Shown: piece by piece, positions 17,217-27,000 of the stretch | Layout: each line of letters starts with the position of its first letter | Position numbering within the stretch: position 1 is the stretch's first letter | Origin: SZUA-36 sp963749115 | Lineage (GTDB): Bacteria > Pseudomonadota > Gammaproteobacteria > Xanthomonadales > SZUA-36 | Direction: 5' to 3' | Length of the DNA: 64,000 nt | Assembly: GCA_963749115.1 (NCBI GenBank) | Contig: CAVVLP010000006.1 | Location: 1-64,000, forward strand | Notes under the pieces: model-generated | The model's input: the letters and a program-made list of their open reading frames with translations, nothing else | The model's database searches: none | What the model was told of the DNA's origin: nothing | Position numbers and translations under genes: made by a program

Positions 17217-18975
17217 TGTCCGCTTCACCACTGCCCTGGAGCAGCGTGATCGCCCGATCGGTCGCTCCACCCGGGAACACCTCTTTGCTGCCATCGGCCC
17301 AGCGCACTTCAATTCGGTCGACAGTCCCGACATCACCGGTACCAAAGTGTAACCACGGCGAATGAACCGCCAGGTAACCGAACGAAGTCGCTATCGTACG
17401 CATCGCACGCAGATCTCCCATCACCAGCGTCACCTGCGCCCCCACGGCGTCGCGCTTGAGCACCGGATCGAGCGCCCGTACGGCCAACCAGTGTCCCTGG
17501 CGCGGGGCATCGTTACGGTAAAGCCTGGCCCGGTCATGCAGGTTCGCGACCAGCAGGTCGATATCGCCATCACCGTCGATATCACCGCTGGCGATGGCAC
17601 GGCTGATCTCGAGACTTGAAATCAGCGCACGAACCGGTTCGTCGAGCTGCGTAAAGCGGCCTCTACCGTCATTCAGATAGAACAGGTTGGGCTCGGGCAG
17701 GGTATTCCAGGGCGGCGGGTATTTTGAGCCCGTTACCGCCGTGGCAGTGTTGACCTTGCCATTGGCGATAAACAGATCGAGGTCACCATCGAACTCGATA
17801 TCAAGCGCGACGACGCCGAAACCGGTGAACGGCATACTTGAAGGGCCCAGACCGCTCGAGCCGCTCAAGTCCTGGTAACCTGCCGCGCCGCCGAGGTTGC
17901 CATAGAGGGTATTAGCCTCGCTCATCAAGTGGGTCAGGAACAGATCGGAGCTGCCGTTACCATCGAGGTCTTCGGCGATCACACCCATACCGGCCTGGGC
18001 CTGACCGTGCAGGTTGTAGGCGACTCCCAGTACCAGCGAGTCATCGCGAAAAACGGGGACACCCGTCGTACCCGTGCCCTGGTTGATCCACATCTGGTTG
18101 GCATAGGCGTCGTTGGCGACGTAGACATCCTGCCAGCCGTCGCCGTTGGCGTCCAGGCAGACGAGGCCAAGACCGGCGGCAAAGGTCGAGTCAATACCGG
18201 CGGCCTCGCTGATGTCGATGAAGCTTCCATCGGCCTGGTTATGGAGCAGGATATCGTGGAGCGGGCGGAAGGACCTGGGACCACAAAAATCCGCCGCGCC
18301 GTCCTTACCCGTACATGACTTGGCTGGCAGATAGTCGACGTAGCGGGTGATATAGAGATCCAGGAAACCGTCGCGGTCGAAATCACAGAAGGCTGCCGAG
18401 GCCGACCAACCGTCCACCCCGGCTCCGGATTCCGTCGTGATGTCGACGAAGGAGCCGTCACCCTGGTTGCGATAGAGGCTATCGCTACCATAGTTGGTCA
18501 CGAAAACATCGAGGTCACCGTCATTATCGATATCGCCAACCGCGACACCCATACCGTACCCGCTGTCGCCCAGACCCGACTCGGCAGTGACGTCGCTATA
18601 ACGGCCATCCTGCTCACGCCGGAAGAGACGGTTGGTCGGCCCGTCTGCGCTGCGCGCTTGCGGCAGCACGTGGTTGCCATTGGTCAGGTAGATGTCGAGA
18701 TCACCGTCGTTGTCAAAGTCGAGAAAGGCCGCGCCGCCGGCGGTAACGGCCGGCAGGTGGAGTTCATCGATGGGACTCGCCCGGTGTACGAATTCGAGCC
18801 CGGCTTCATCGGTAATATCGGTAAACCACGGGGATGCAACAACGGGCAGCGATTCGGTCCTGGCGGGAGTCGCAACGGCTTCCGTTACGGGCGGCTGGCT
18901 GTCGCTGCAGGCAACACCAAGCATTGCGCTGAAAATTAGCGTGGATGCGACGGACGGAACAGGGATCGACCGCAT
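17209..18975 (-). CDS. CRTAC1-family FG-GAP lipoprotein with ASPIC/UnbV domain
   Basis: A 588-residue exported protein. The ATG at 18975 is chosen because it gives a lipoprotein signal ending in the lipobox LGVAC. An integrin-like beta-propeller follows, with FG-GAP/VCBS loops such as DFDNDGDLDIY, DIDNDGDLDVF, DFDRDGFLDLY, DANGDGWQDVY and DIDGDGDIDLL, whose Asp-rich turns bind calcium. The C-terminal 70 residues are an ASPIC/UnbV domain (HFGTGDVGTVDRIEVRWADGS). Enzymatic function is not established for the family; it is thought to mediate binding outside the cytoplasm. It lies 32 bases after the terminator of paralog 2 and overlaps the TPR gene. Confidence 0.88.
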   Translation of the reverse strand: MRSIPVPSVASTLIFSAMLGVACSDSQPPVTEAVATPARTESLPVVASPWFTDITDEAGLEFVHRASPIDELHLPAVTAGGAAFLDFDNDGDLDIYLTNGNHVLPQARSADGPTNRLFRREQDGRYSDVTAESGLGDSGYGMGVAVGDIDNDGDLDVFVTNYGSDSLYRNQGDGSFVDITTESGAGVDGWSASAAFCDFDRDGFLDLYITRYVDYLPAKSCTGKDGAADFCGPRSFRPLHDILLHNQADGSFIDISEAAGIDSTFAAGLGLVCLDANGDGWQDVYVANDAYANQMWINQGTGTTGVPVFRDDSLVLGVAYNLHGQAQAGMGVIAEDLDGNGSSDLFLTHLMSEANTLYGNLGGAAGYQDLSGSSGLGPSSMPFTGFGVVALDIEFDGDLDLFIANGKVNTATAVTGSKYPPPWNTLPEPNLFYLNDGRGRFTQLDEPVRALISSLEISRAIASGDIDGDGDIDLLVANLHDRARLYRNDAPRQGHWLAVRALDPVLKRDAVGAQVTLVMGDLRAMRTIATSFGYLAVHSPWLHFGTGDVGTVDRIEVRWADGSKEVFPGGATDRAITLLQGSGEADNG

Positions 18976-19006
18976 GTCAATCAGACAGAAAAAAAGGGAA
19001 TCTCTT

Positions 19007-19049
19007 AAAAAGGCTGACCGCCCGCTCCCGGATGGAAGCGGACGGTCAG
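19007..19049 (-). terminator. Rho-independent terminator of Cys-rich paralog 2
   Basis: On the minus strand the stem ctgaccgtccgctt / gagcgggcggtcag is followed by a T-rich run. It sits 34 bases beyond the stop of paralog 2 and just before the start of the FG-GAP lipoprotein gene. Confidence 0.85.
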
Positions 19050-19082
19050 TACCTGTTACTTGCGTAACTACCTCAGCCAAGC

Positions 19083-19973
19083 CTACTCATTGGATGAGTA
19101 GTTGGGATCCTTCGAGACAGGCTCAACAGGCTCCACGGGAGCACGGCCTGGTCCGTAGATCAACGGGGCCGCTCCGCTCGGTGGTAGCGCGAGGCAAATA
19201 TCTGGCGCGCAGATATCGAGCGCCTCGGCTGCGCAGATACCGTCCCAGAAGACATTACAACAGAACGGATCGATGTCACAAATGGCCGCTTCGCACTCGG
19301 CGACCTCACAGCCAGGTGTGCCGTTAGATTCAACGCAGTCGCCACAAGACGATTCATCCAGGAAGTTCACCCAGTTCTGCATGGCGCCGGGTGAGCAGCC
19401 GTTTCTGAGGTGGCCCTGGCCGAGGTGTTGTTCTTCGACGATCTGCTCGCATGAGCAACCGGCTGTATCCTCGATGGTGAAGACCAGCCCTTGCGGGTTA
19501 GGCCCTGCGGTCTCGAAGACACCGCTGTTGTCCGTCAGCGCGGAGTTGTTGGCAGACAGACTACCGCTGGTAGGCACTGACTCGGGGACAATCGTGCCCG
19601 GGCAGAAGTCGAACTCCTCGGCGACACCATCGCAATCGTTGGCTGCACCTGGAGGTACGGGCTCGCCGTCATCCAGTATTGCCAGGTCGAAATCGCCGGT
19701 GCCGCTACCAAAGCCGTGCACGAACACGTTGTAGGTCGCACCTTCCTGGGTCGGCCAGTCAAATTGCGTCGAGAACCCGCTACATCCAGAAGTGTCGTCC
19801 ACTCCACCAATGCATTCCTTGACCTCGCAATCGGCGCAGTAGACGCTGATCTTGGTATCGTAGGCCGCACCACCGGTAGAAGGATCACCGTCGTTACAGG
19901 TCGATGCGGTCATCGTATTGCCGGTGCCGTCACCGTATACCAGACGCCCGGCGCGGTGACGGTTGTACCGCAA
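19083..19973 (-). CDS. Secreted Cys-rich paralog 2, C-terminal piece
   Basis: The frame continues the second PPC-like module (TGNTMTASTCNDGDPSTGGAAYDTKISVY, then CSGFSTQFDWPTQEGATYNVFVHGFGSGTGDFDLAI). It then runs through a DNDCDG-like phrase to a Cys-rich end (EAAICDIDPFCCNVFWDGICAAEALDIC) and a proline/valine-rich last segment. The register break is at 19927-19928, where one G seems to be missing relative to TVTGTGNT, the phrase expected from the preceding module. Confidence 0.75.
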   Translation of the reverse strand: MRYNRHRAGRLVYGDGTGNTMTASTCNDGDPSTGGAAYDTKISVYCADCEVKECIGGVDDTSGCSGFSTQFDWPTQEGATYNVFVHGFGSGTGDFDLAILDDGEPVPPGAANDCDGVAEEFDFCPGTIVPESVPTSGSLSANNSALTDNSGVFETAGPNPQGLVFTIEDTAGCSCEQIVEEQHLGQGHLRNGCSPGAMQNWVNFLDESSCGDCVESNGTPGCEVAECEAAICDIDPFCCNVFWDGICAAEALDICAPDICLALPPSGAAPLIYGPGRAPVEPVEPVSKDPNYSSNE

Positions 19974-22387
19974 TCGATGTCCGGTGGCTCATCAGCCGTT
20001 GCACCCGTGGTGGAACCCGAGGTGACAGAATCCACTGCCAGTGGACCGATCGCATCTTCGCAGATATCGTTCTCGGCAAAATCCTGACAGCTGACGGTGA
20101 GATCGAAGTCACCGGTCGCGGAACCGAATCCGTGAACCAGGATCAGCTCTTCGTCACCGGCGGATGGCCACGTCACTTCGGTCGTGAAACCAGAGCAACC
20201 GGAAGTGTCGTCGTTACCAGTAATGCATCCCAGGTCGCCGCATTCGCCGCCATAGACCGAGAGCTTGGTATCGAAGTTCGCCTGGTTACAGGTGCTCGCC
20301 GTGATCAATCCGGTGTGGGAGACCGAGTACCAGACTCCCGGTGCGGTGTTGCTGGTACCGCAGAAACCGACATCGTCAAAGGTTGCATCAATTGTCGTAC
20401 CTGAGATCGTGTCGCCACAGGAGACTTCAATCGCGTCTGCGCAAAAATCGTTTTCGGGAGCCGGTGGTACGATGCAGGCAACATCATCACTGCAGTCCGG
20501 ATCATCACAGTCGATGAGCTCGTCGCAATCATTATCGACGCCATCGTCGCAAATCTCGGGATCGGGTTGACATTGGCAAGCAGGGTTGTCAGCACAATCG
20601 GAATCGGTACAGTCGAAATCACCGTCACAGTCGTTATCCAGACCGTCGTCGCAAGTCTGCTCCGTATCCTCGGTTGGCACGCAGGCCCCGCCATCTCCGC
20701 AGCCATCGAGCTTGAAGCTGCAAATACGGGTGTTGAAGTCGAAACTGCCGGTGGTCTCGTAATACTCCTGGGTGTACCAGAAGGTGCAGTCATCGGTCGG
20801 GTCAACGCTCATGGAAGAGTAGTCACCCCAGCGGTTGGCCGACGCCAGCTGGGCACCGGTGCCTTCGTGGCAGGTTACCTCGCCACCAGGCATGGTACCC
20901 AGTGGATCTCCCGCAGAGCGCGTGGTGTAACGTACCGATGGGAACAAATCGGCGCCGGCGGTGCTATAACCCAGCGCGATATTGCCGTCCTGGTCCTGGG
21001 CGATCGAGCCCATCCAGCGTTCAAGACCGTCAGCGGGTGCGTAGGTGCCATCCTGCTGCAGGAACCAGCCGGACTGACCGTCGGCACTGCGGGTCTCGGC
21101 CCAGCGGATACCGGCACGGTCACCGCCTGCGTCGACGGTGGTGTTGAGTACTACCCGTGCGTTGGTGCCAAACCAGCGATACTGGGCCCGGTACATGGTA
21201 AAGAACTGCAGGGCGTCGAGGGCTTCGCCGCCGTTGACCGGGCTGACAACGTTGCCCGCCAGGAAGCGGTCAAAGTTGGAACCGGCGACCACAAGGGGAC
21301 CCTCGGTATAGGTGGAGCTGGCAAGGTTTGCCCAGTCCACACACAGGGTGTGATTGCGATAACCGTCGTTCGCGAAGGGCGAGTCATCAAAGGCCGAATC
21401 CACCGCCGTCCAGTAAGTGGGGCAGGTGTTAGCCGGTGGTGTCGGTCCCGCCAGGTGCGGCGGCAGTTGGCCCTCGTTGCAGTCGCCAGTGACACAAGGG
21501 TTGATGAACTTGACGAACGAAGCAGGAGCGCCCACCAACATGGCGTCGCGCTCCATCACACCGGAACCGATTGAGAAGCCACCGCCGGCACCACCAAAGT
21601 CACGGGTGGTGAAGGTATAGGCACTCTGACCGGTACTGCCGGTCGTGCCGTCATCCCAGACACCCAGTTTCGGATAGTCGTTGGCGCCGCCCGGGGTCAC
21701 GGTGAAAGCGTAGCGGTGGTATGGGCCCAGCGGGTCACTGGTGGTCGAGATCGCGACACACTGGATACCCTGGTTAATTGAAAACTGGCTGAAGAACCAG
21801 CGACCGGCCTGATCGTCGTATAGAACCACCGGGTCACCGTCGTTGTTAGTTTCGCAGAAACCACCGAAGCCAGCCCAGAAAGTGTTGCCGGCGAAGGGCC
21901 CGGCGGTCAGGGCACCGGTGGCAGCGTCGAAGACGCCCCAGACCAGGTTGATGTACTGGACGTACACGCGGTTACCGTTCTCATCCAGACCGATGTCACC
22001 ATTGACATCGGGTGGCACGATGGCGAAGCCGACGGTGTCAACGTTGTCCTGCTCCGACAATCCCGGGACGCTCAAGCTGGGTGTGGGTGTCGGGGCGGAC
22101 GAACTCGCGGAGAACGAGAAAGGTTCCATACCACCGTCGGGGGCGGCATTGGCTGGATCCGGTGAAAAGTCCGGTCTCATGCCAATCGGATTGATTTCCT
22201 TGTTCTCACCCGCAGGCGCTGCCGGCAGATTGCCAGCCATCTCACTCAATGGCGGCGAGGTGTCGTGATATATCGCCTGCCCATGAGTCATTTCCGTAGC
22301 CTGCGCCCAGATGGGCAACAGCAGGCCAAATGTCATCAGCACGGATAAACAACACCATGCGACATTTCCAACATTGAATTTTTTCAC
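19910..22387 (-). CDS. Secreted Cys-rich paralog 2, head and first tail modules
   Basis: An 825-residue open piece of an exported protein of about 1,100 residues. After a signal peptide (LLPIWAQATE) comes the same head of about 540 residues as in paralog 1. Two MopE-like motifs follow (CDDGLDNDCDGDFDC and CDDGVDNDCDELIDC), then a PPC-like module (NDFCADAIEVSCGDTISGTT through GFGSATGDFDLTVSC) and the start of a second. PPC-type domains are usually extracellular non-catalytic modules. The start is a GTG at 22387 preceded by GGAGGG eight bases away. The head is a paralogous copy; the tails differ in type. Confidence 0.82.
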   Translation of the reverse strand: MKKFNVGNVAWCCLSVLMTFGLLLPIWAQATEMTHGQAIYHDTSPPLSEMAGNLPAAPAGENKEINPIGMRPDFSPDPANAAPDGGMEPFSFSASSSAPTPTPSLSVPGLSEQDNVDTVGFAIVPPDVNGDIGLDENGNRVYVQYINLVWGVFDAATGALTAGPFAGNTFWAGFGGFCETNNDGDPVVLYDDQAGRWFFSQFSINQGIQCVAISTTSDPLGPYHRYAFTVTPGGANDYPKLGVWDDGTTGSTGQSAYTFTTRDFGGAGGGFSIGSGVMERDAMLVGAPASFVKFINPCVTGDCNEGQLPPHLAGPTPPANTCPTYWTAVDSAFDDSPFANDGYRNHTLCVDWANLASSTYTEGPLVVAGSNFDRFLAGNVVSPVNGGEALDALQFFTMYRAQYRWFGTNARVVLNTTVDAGGDRAGIRWAETRSADGQSGWFLQQDGTYAPADGLERWMGSIAQDQDGNIALGYSTAGADLFPSVRYTTRSAGDPLGTMPGGEVTCHEGTGAQLASANRWGDYSSMSVDPTDDCTFWYTQEYYETTGSFDFNTRICSFKLDGCGDGGACVPTEDTEQTCDDGLDNDCDGDFDCTDSDCADNPACQCQPDPEICDDGVDNDCDELIDCDDPDCSDDVACIVPPAPENDFCADAIEVSCGDTISGTTIDATFDDVGFCGTSNTAPGVWYSVSHTGLITASTCNQANFDTKLSVYGGECGDLGCITGNDDTSGCSGFTTEVTWPSAGDEELILVHGFGSATGDFDLTVSCQDFAENDICEDAIGPLAVDSVTSGSTTGATADEPPDIDCGTTVTAPGVWYTVTAPAIR

Positions 22388-22687
22388 TACGTGGTCCCTC
22401 CAACAGAATTTTTTGATTGCAAACCAACGATTGCAATTTATGACTTGAGAGACTTTGAAAACTGAAACGCGACGCCCCCCCTAAATGGGTAAATTAAGGT
22501 TGCATCCTTTTTTTAATGACTAAAAAATTTTTGGTTCTTTTAGAAATTAAACTTTTTTCTGGTCTCCCTTATTAGGTATAGGAGAACGAATGGATAAAGT
22601 CAACCTGGTGATCTTTCACCGCGTCGGTTAAGATATGATCTTTGTGCAGGTTTGCGCTTCATCCACCAACACAGCCGGAATTTTCAA
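22388..22687. promoter_or_regulatory. Divergent upstream region of paralog 2 and nitrilase genes
   Basis: Three hundred bases between divergent genes hold no ORF worth calling. The GGAGGG ribosome-binding site of paralog 2 is visible on the minus strand near 22395-22400. The middle is AT-rich with long T runs and must contain both promoters, but no confident -35/-10 pair was found. Confidence 0.45.
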
Positions 22688-23683
22688 ATGCCTGATCTCT
22701 ATTACGCCGCCACCTGCCAGACAGATTTTGCCAACCCGCTCAAGCGCGCGGAGATCGTTGAAAACACCCGGCGTATGTGTGCCATCGTCGAACAGACCAT
22801 TGTCGGCTACGAACCTTTTTTCGATGTGCGCCTGCTGGTATTTCCCGAATTTGCCCATACCGCGCCGGTCTATGACACCGTTGCTGCGCTGCGTAAAAAC
22901 CTGGCGGTGCCGGTGCCTAACGATCACACCGACCAGTATGCAAAATTGTGCAAGAAGTATGGCTGCTACATTCAGACCGGTAGCTTTATAGAATCAGACC
23001 CCGTCTACCCCGGTGTGGTCTTCAACACCACGGTACTGATCGGACCGGACGGTGTGTTATCAAAATACCGCAAGGTCAACCCATGGATACCGTGGGAAGT
23101 ACACGCCAGTCCGCACGATATCGCTGATTATGCCGAGGAGCCTTTTCCGGTGGTTGATACCGAATTGGGCAAACTGGGTGTTGCCATTTGTTACGACTGG
23201 CTGTTTCCGGAAACCATCCGTCAAATCGCCTTTAATGGCGCCGAGGTGATCAACCGTGTTTCCGCTTACATGGACCCATGGGGGGCGACTGCGCCGATGG
23301 ACTGGTGGACCCTGATTAACCGCACCCGGGCGTTGGAGAACACCGCCTACGTGGTGGCAGCCAACCAGGGAGCCAGCATGGCGCATTACCCACCCTTCAG
23401 TTGGCCCGGTGGCAGCATGGTGGTCAATTACGACGGTCTGATACTGGCCCAGGCAGACGCCGGACCCGGTGAGAAAGTGGTGGTTGCACCGATTGATATC
23501 AACGCCCTGAGGGCCGAGCGGAAACGCCGTGTCGGGCACGATATGCTGAACCACTTCCGCAGCGAAATCCACGGCTATGCAAACCAATCCCACCTGCCAC
23601 CTGGTGATGCGGCAGGGCTGACCGTTGAGAATCTCAAGCAGCGTATCCAGACAGCAAAAGCTAAGAAAAATCCTAAAGACTGA
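22688..23683 (+). CDS. Nitrilase-superfamily carbon-nitrogen hydrolase
   Basis: A 331-residue cytoplasmic hydrolase of C-N bonds (nitriles or amides). The Glu-Lys-Cys triad is visible as E54 in VFPEF, K129 in KYRKVNPW and C168 in AICYDWLFPE. The long insertions and the NRTRALENTAYVVAANQG phrase suggest an amidase of the branched or aliphatic amidase type, but the substrate cannot be assigned. The ATG at 22688 is chosen because the family's first strand (YYAATCQTDF) follows it directly. It stands alone between paralog 2 and repeat copy B. Confidence 0.88.
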   Translation: MPDLYYAATCQTDFANPLKRAEIVENTRRMCAIVEQTIVGYEPFFDVRLLVFPEFAHTAPVYDTVAALRKNLAVPVPNDHTDQYAKLCKKYGCYIQTGSFIESDPVYPGVVFNTTVLIGPDGVLSKYRKVNPWIPWEVHASPHDIADYAEEPFPVVDTELGKLGVAICYDWLFPETIRQIAFNGAEVINRVSAYMDPWGATAPMDWWTLINRTRALENTAYVVAANQGASMAHYPPFSWPGGSMVVNYDGLILAQADAGPGEKVVVAPIDINALRAERKRRVGHDMLNHFRSEIHGYANQSHLPPGDAAGLTVENLKQRIQTAKAKKNPKD

Positions 23684-23724
23684 TCCAACATAATCAATGG
23701 AAAGGGGTTTTAAGGCAGCTCCTC

Positions 23725-24020
23725 CTTCGCGGGGGGACGCTGGGGTAGGGGTATTGCCTACCAGGACTCGCTAGTCACATCCATGTGGCGCTCGGACTCG
23801 GCTTCCTGCCTCGTACGGTCCTGCCAGGCAATACCCCCACCCCAGCTTCAGCCTGACCGTAGTTCACCCATCAGAAACCATTGGCCTGTGATTGTGCACA
23901 TAGCAGAGGGTGTGCGGTACCTTACTTCAGGACCGTGAGCGACATGGATGTCGCGACCGAGCGCCACATGGATGTGACTAGCGAGTCCTGAAGTAAGGTA
24001 CCGCGCGACCTCTGCTACCC
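23725..24020. repeat. Composite hairpin repeat, copy B
   Basis: Two long imperfect palindromes lie in tandem. The first pairs gctggggtaggggtattgcc with a complementary arm ending caatacccccaccccagc (about 23729-23853). The second has perfect 18-base arms, ggtaccttacttcaggac at 23916-23933 and gtcctgaagtaaggtacc at 23985-24002. Its loop contains two smaller palindromes (gcgacatggatgtcgc and a cacatggatgtg unit). Plan, linker and flanks match copy A at 95-548. It separates the convergent nitrilase and TPR/FG-GAP genes. Confidence 0.8.
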
Positions 24021-24051
24021 TGACGAAGCACCCGTAAGTTTCCAGTCGTGG

Positions 24052-27000
24052 TCAGTATCCCGACTGGTACCGGGTGTTGTATTTCTCGTGCAACCGATCG
24101 CGAATCGTTTCGGGTTTGCCGGTGGAAGGCAATGGACCAACCGTTTCGCCATCACCTGTGAAAAGATCCATATCCTTGGCCCAGCCGTTGGTCTCCAGCA
24201 CGAAATACCGGTGCCAGCCGTCAGGCACCGGCCCAGCCGATTCAAATTCAAGATGAACTTCCTCTCCCGGACCAATGATCGCAACCGCGTCATCTTGTGC
24301 TGAAACCAGTTCGTCGACATTTCCCAAACGGGTGTAATAACCCGACATGTAGCGGGTATCCCAGAATGGGCTCAGGTCCTGGTAATCGTAGTCGGGCCGG
24401 AATTGCTCGTGGTTGAAGCGCTTGGCAAAACCGGTCTTGCCAAGGCGTGCGGATGACAGCGGTGAATATTGCTTTTCATACCCGGGTAAGTCCTCCGTAT
24501 ACACCACCGCGATCCGGTCCCAGTAGACCTGCATATTGGTGCGCAGACGCAGACCCGTGGTGCCTGGCGGCAGCCCTATCAAAGGCACCGACATACGCCG
24601 TGGCATACCTGCAGGGTAACCAAACTGTTCATGCAGCATATGCCATTTGCCAGCGGCAAAGGCCTCCAGTGTCGGTGCTTCGTAAGCGGCGCCCGCCTGC
24701 CAGGCCGCAAAGATGGTCTGCGAATAGGGATACTCAACCCAGCCGTCAATGACCAGCAGCGGTAATCCTTCATGCCGGTCCAGAGATTGTGCAAAATCCA
24801 GGGTCAATATATGTTCATGCTGCAGACGGCCGATAAAACGCTTATCGAGAGCGCCAACCGGCGCCGCCTTGCCATCGGAAGTCAGAACTATATCCAGCAC
24901 CTGTTCTCCGCGGTCGTTGACCGCACCCACCGGCATCTGCTCATACTGATAGAAGCGTGCCTCACCGCTTGGCTCCGGCCCCGATATCCCCATACGCTCA
25001 TCCAGCACTATCTGCCAGCCAGGCGGCAGATCGTAAACCGCCAGTCGTGCTGTATCGAGATAGGCGTTTTCCTCCATCGGCTCACCGATCTTGAGTTGGT
25101 AGGAACCATCTTTTACCCGTAGTGAACCCTCCGGAAGCAAAAAGCTTTCCCTCGGCCGCGGTGTTGCATACTCGCCGGGGGCGACAAGGAAACCCATACC
25201 GCCGACGCCCAGGATATCGCTGACAAAAGCAAACTCCTTACCGTTCCAGGCAAACAGAACCGGACAACTGGAAAGTTGTCGCTGGGTTTCGGTGATTTGT
25301 TGCAGTTGGCCGCTGGCGATACCGATCTCACTCTGAAAAACGCCATCGGACCAGTCGATAGAGACAAAATCTGCCTGCTGTTCACCGTTCAAACCCACCG
25401 CCAACGGTTGCAGGCTTTGCCCGGGTCCTGAGTGGTTACGGTAGGTTTGCAGCAGGCTCCATTGCGAACCGGTGCGTACCGAGACCCGGGCGCCAATACC
25501 CGAAGCATTGGAACGCATCGACTCTGCATCCTCCTGCCTGCCGCTCAGTGCCAGGTTGATAAAAGGAAAGCGGCCCGGCCCGGGTCGCCACATGGAAAGA
25601 CCGTTTGCCGTTGCCAATTGCGTCAGCATCGCCGGACCTGATAATGGGTCAGCGATGAAGGCCAGGCTCGCGGTCAATGAAGCATCGGCCGGCGTGTTGT
25701 AACTGAACAGGGTTTCGGTCGTGTCGGCGCCAATCGCCAGCACCATCCAGCCCGAGGGTGTCGTCAAGATCAGATCGGTTACACCATCGCCATCGACATC
25801 ATGTGTTGCCAGGCTTACCAGTTTTGCGTTTTCAAGTAGCGGGGGTCTAGCAAGACTGTCCGATTGCAGCAGCCCATCAGCACCGGGCTGCCAGCGAAGC
25901 AATTCACCGAGATGATTCACACTGTACAACTCGATAAGACCGTCTGCATCGATATCCGCAGTAACGACTGCCAGGGCCGGCATGTCGGCGAAGGCTGCAT
26001 AATCGTCCGCCGGGTGGTAAGACCACAGGCGGTCATTGATGTAGACCTCGTGCGGTTTGTTGCGATTGAGCACGATCAGGTCGGCGTCGCGGTCGTTGTC
26101 GAGGTCGGCAGGCAGGACCGTGATCGAAGCGGTGTCCTGACCGGTAAGACCGTGTTCTTGCGCCAACGGTCTGAAAGTGCCATCGAGATTATTGTTCAGC
26201 AACTCATTGGGGCCATTGGCATTGACCAGGAACAGGTCCAGGTCACCATCATGATCGGCATCAAAAAACGCACCATCAACCGTATCGAGGTCCGCACCGG
26301 TTGTCAGGGTCGATTCCGTCACATCCTGCCAGTGACCGGTAGCCGACTGTCTCCATAACTGGTTCTGACCGTTCCTGCACAGGTAGACATCCAACAGACC
26401 GTCATTGTCATAATCACCCCATAAGGCCGCGTTAACACTGTCAACCGTTGCCAGGGGGCTATCCGTGTCGACACTAAAGCTGCCGTCGTCCCGGCCTTTC
26501 AATACCAGGTTACCAGCAGTTGTTCCGCCGTGCTCATCAAAGGCGCCAGTGATGAACAGGTCAGGAAGGCCGTCACCCTGCATATCCGCCGTGGTAAAAC
26601 TGTTGAAACGATCTGCGGGGGGGGTCTGCCAGCTTGACACCGCAGCCTGATCAATCACCAGGGGTTCGGGGTCCGTGAACAAAGCACCCGGTGGCCGGGC
26701 TGTGGCCGATGCCATTCCGGGCTGGTCAATTGCCAGCGTTTCGCCCTTTGGCCCCATGCGGGTGTATTTGAATTCGGCCAATATCGAACGGGGGTTGTTC
26801 TCAAGCCGCTGGTATTGGGCAGCCACTGCTTGCGCCTGTTGTGGACGGTCAAGCCGCTGCAGGCTCTGAAAGCCACCGTAATAGGCGCTGCGCAGATACG
26901 GATTGAGCACCATGGCGCGCTGAAACCATGGCAACGCACCGGCATAATCACCGAGCTGCGCCAGGCTCTGCGCCAGGTAGTAGGCGGCGTGTGCATCTTC

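Noticed and set aside
23725..24020. CRISPR array or tRNA-like structure in the hairpin region
   Set aside because: There are no regularly spaced direct repeats with unique spacers, and the hairpins do not form a cloverleaf.
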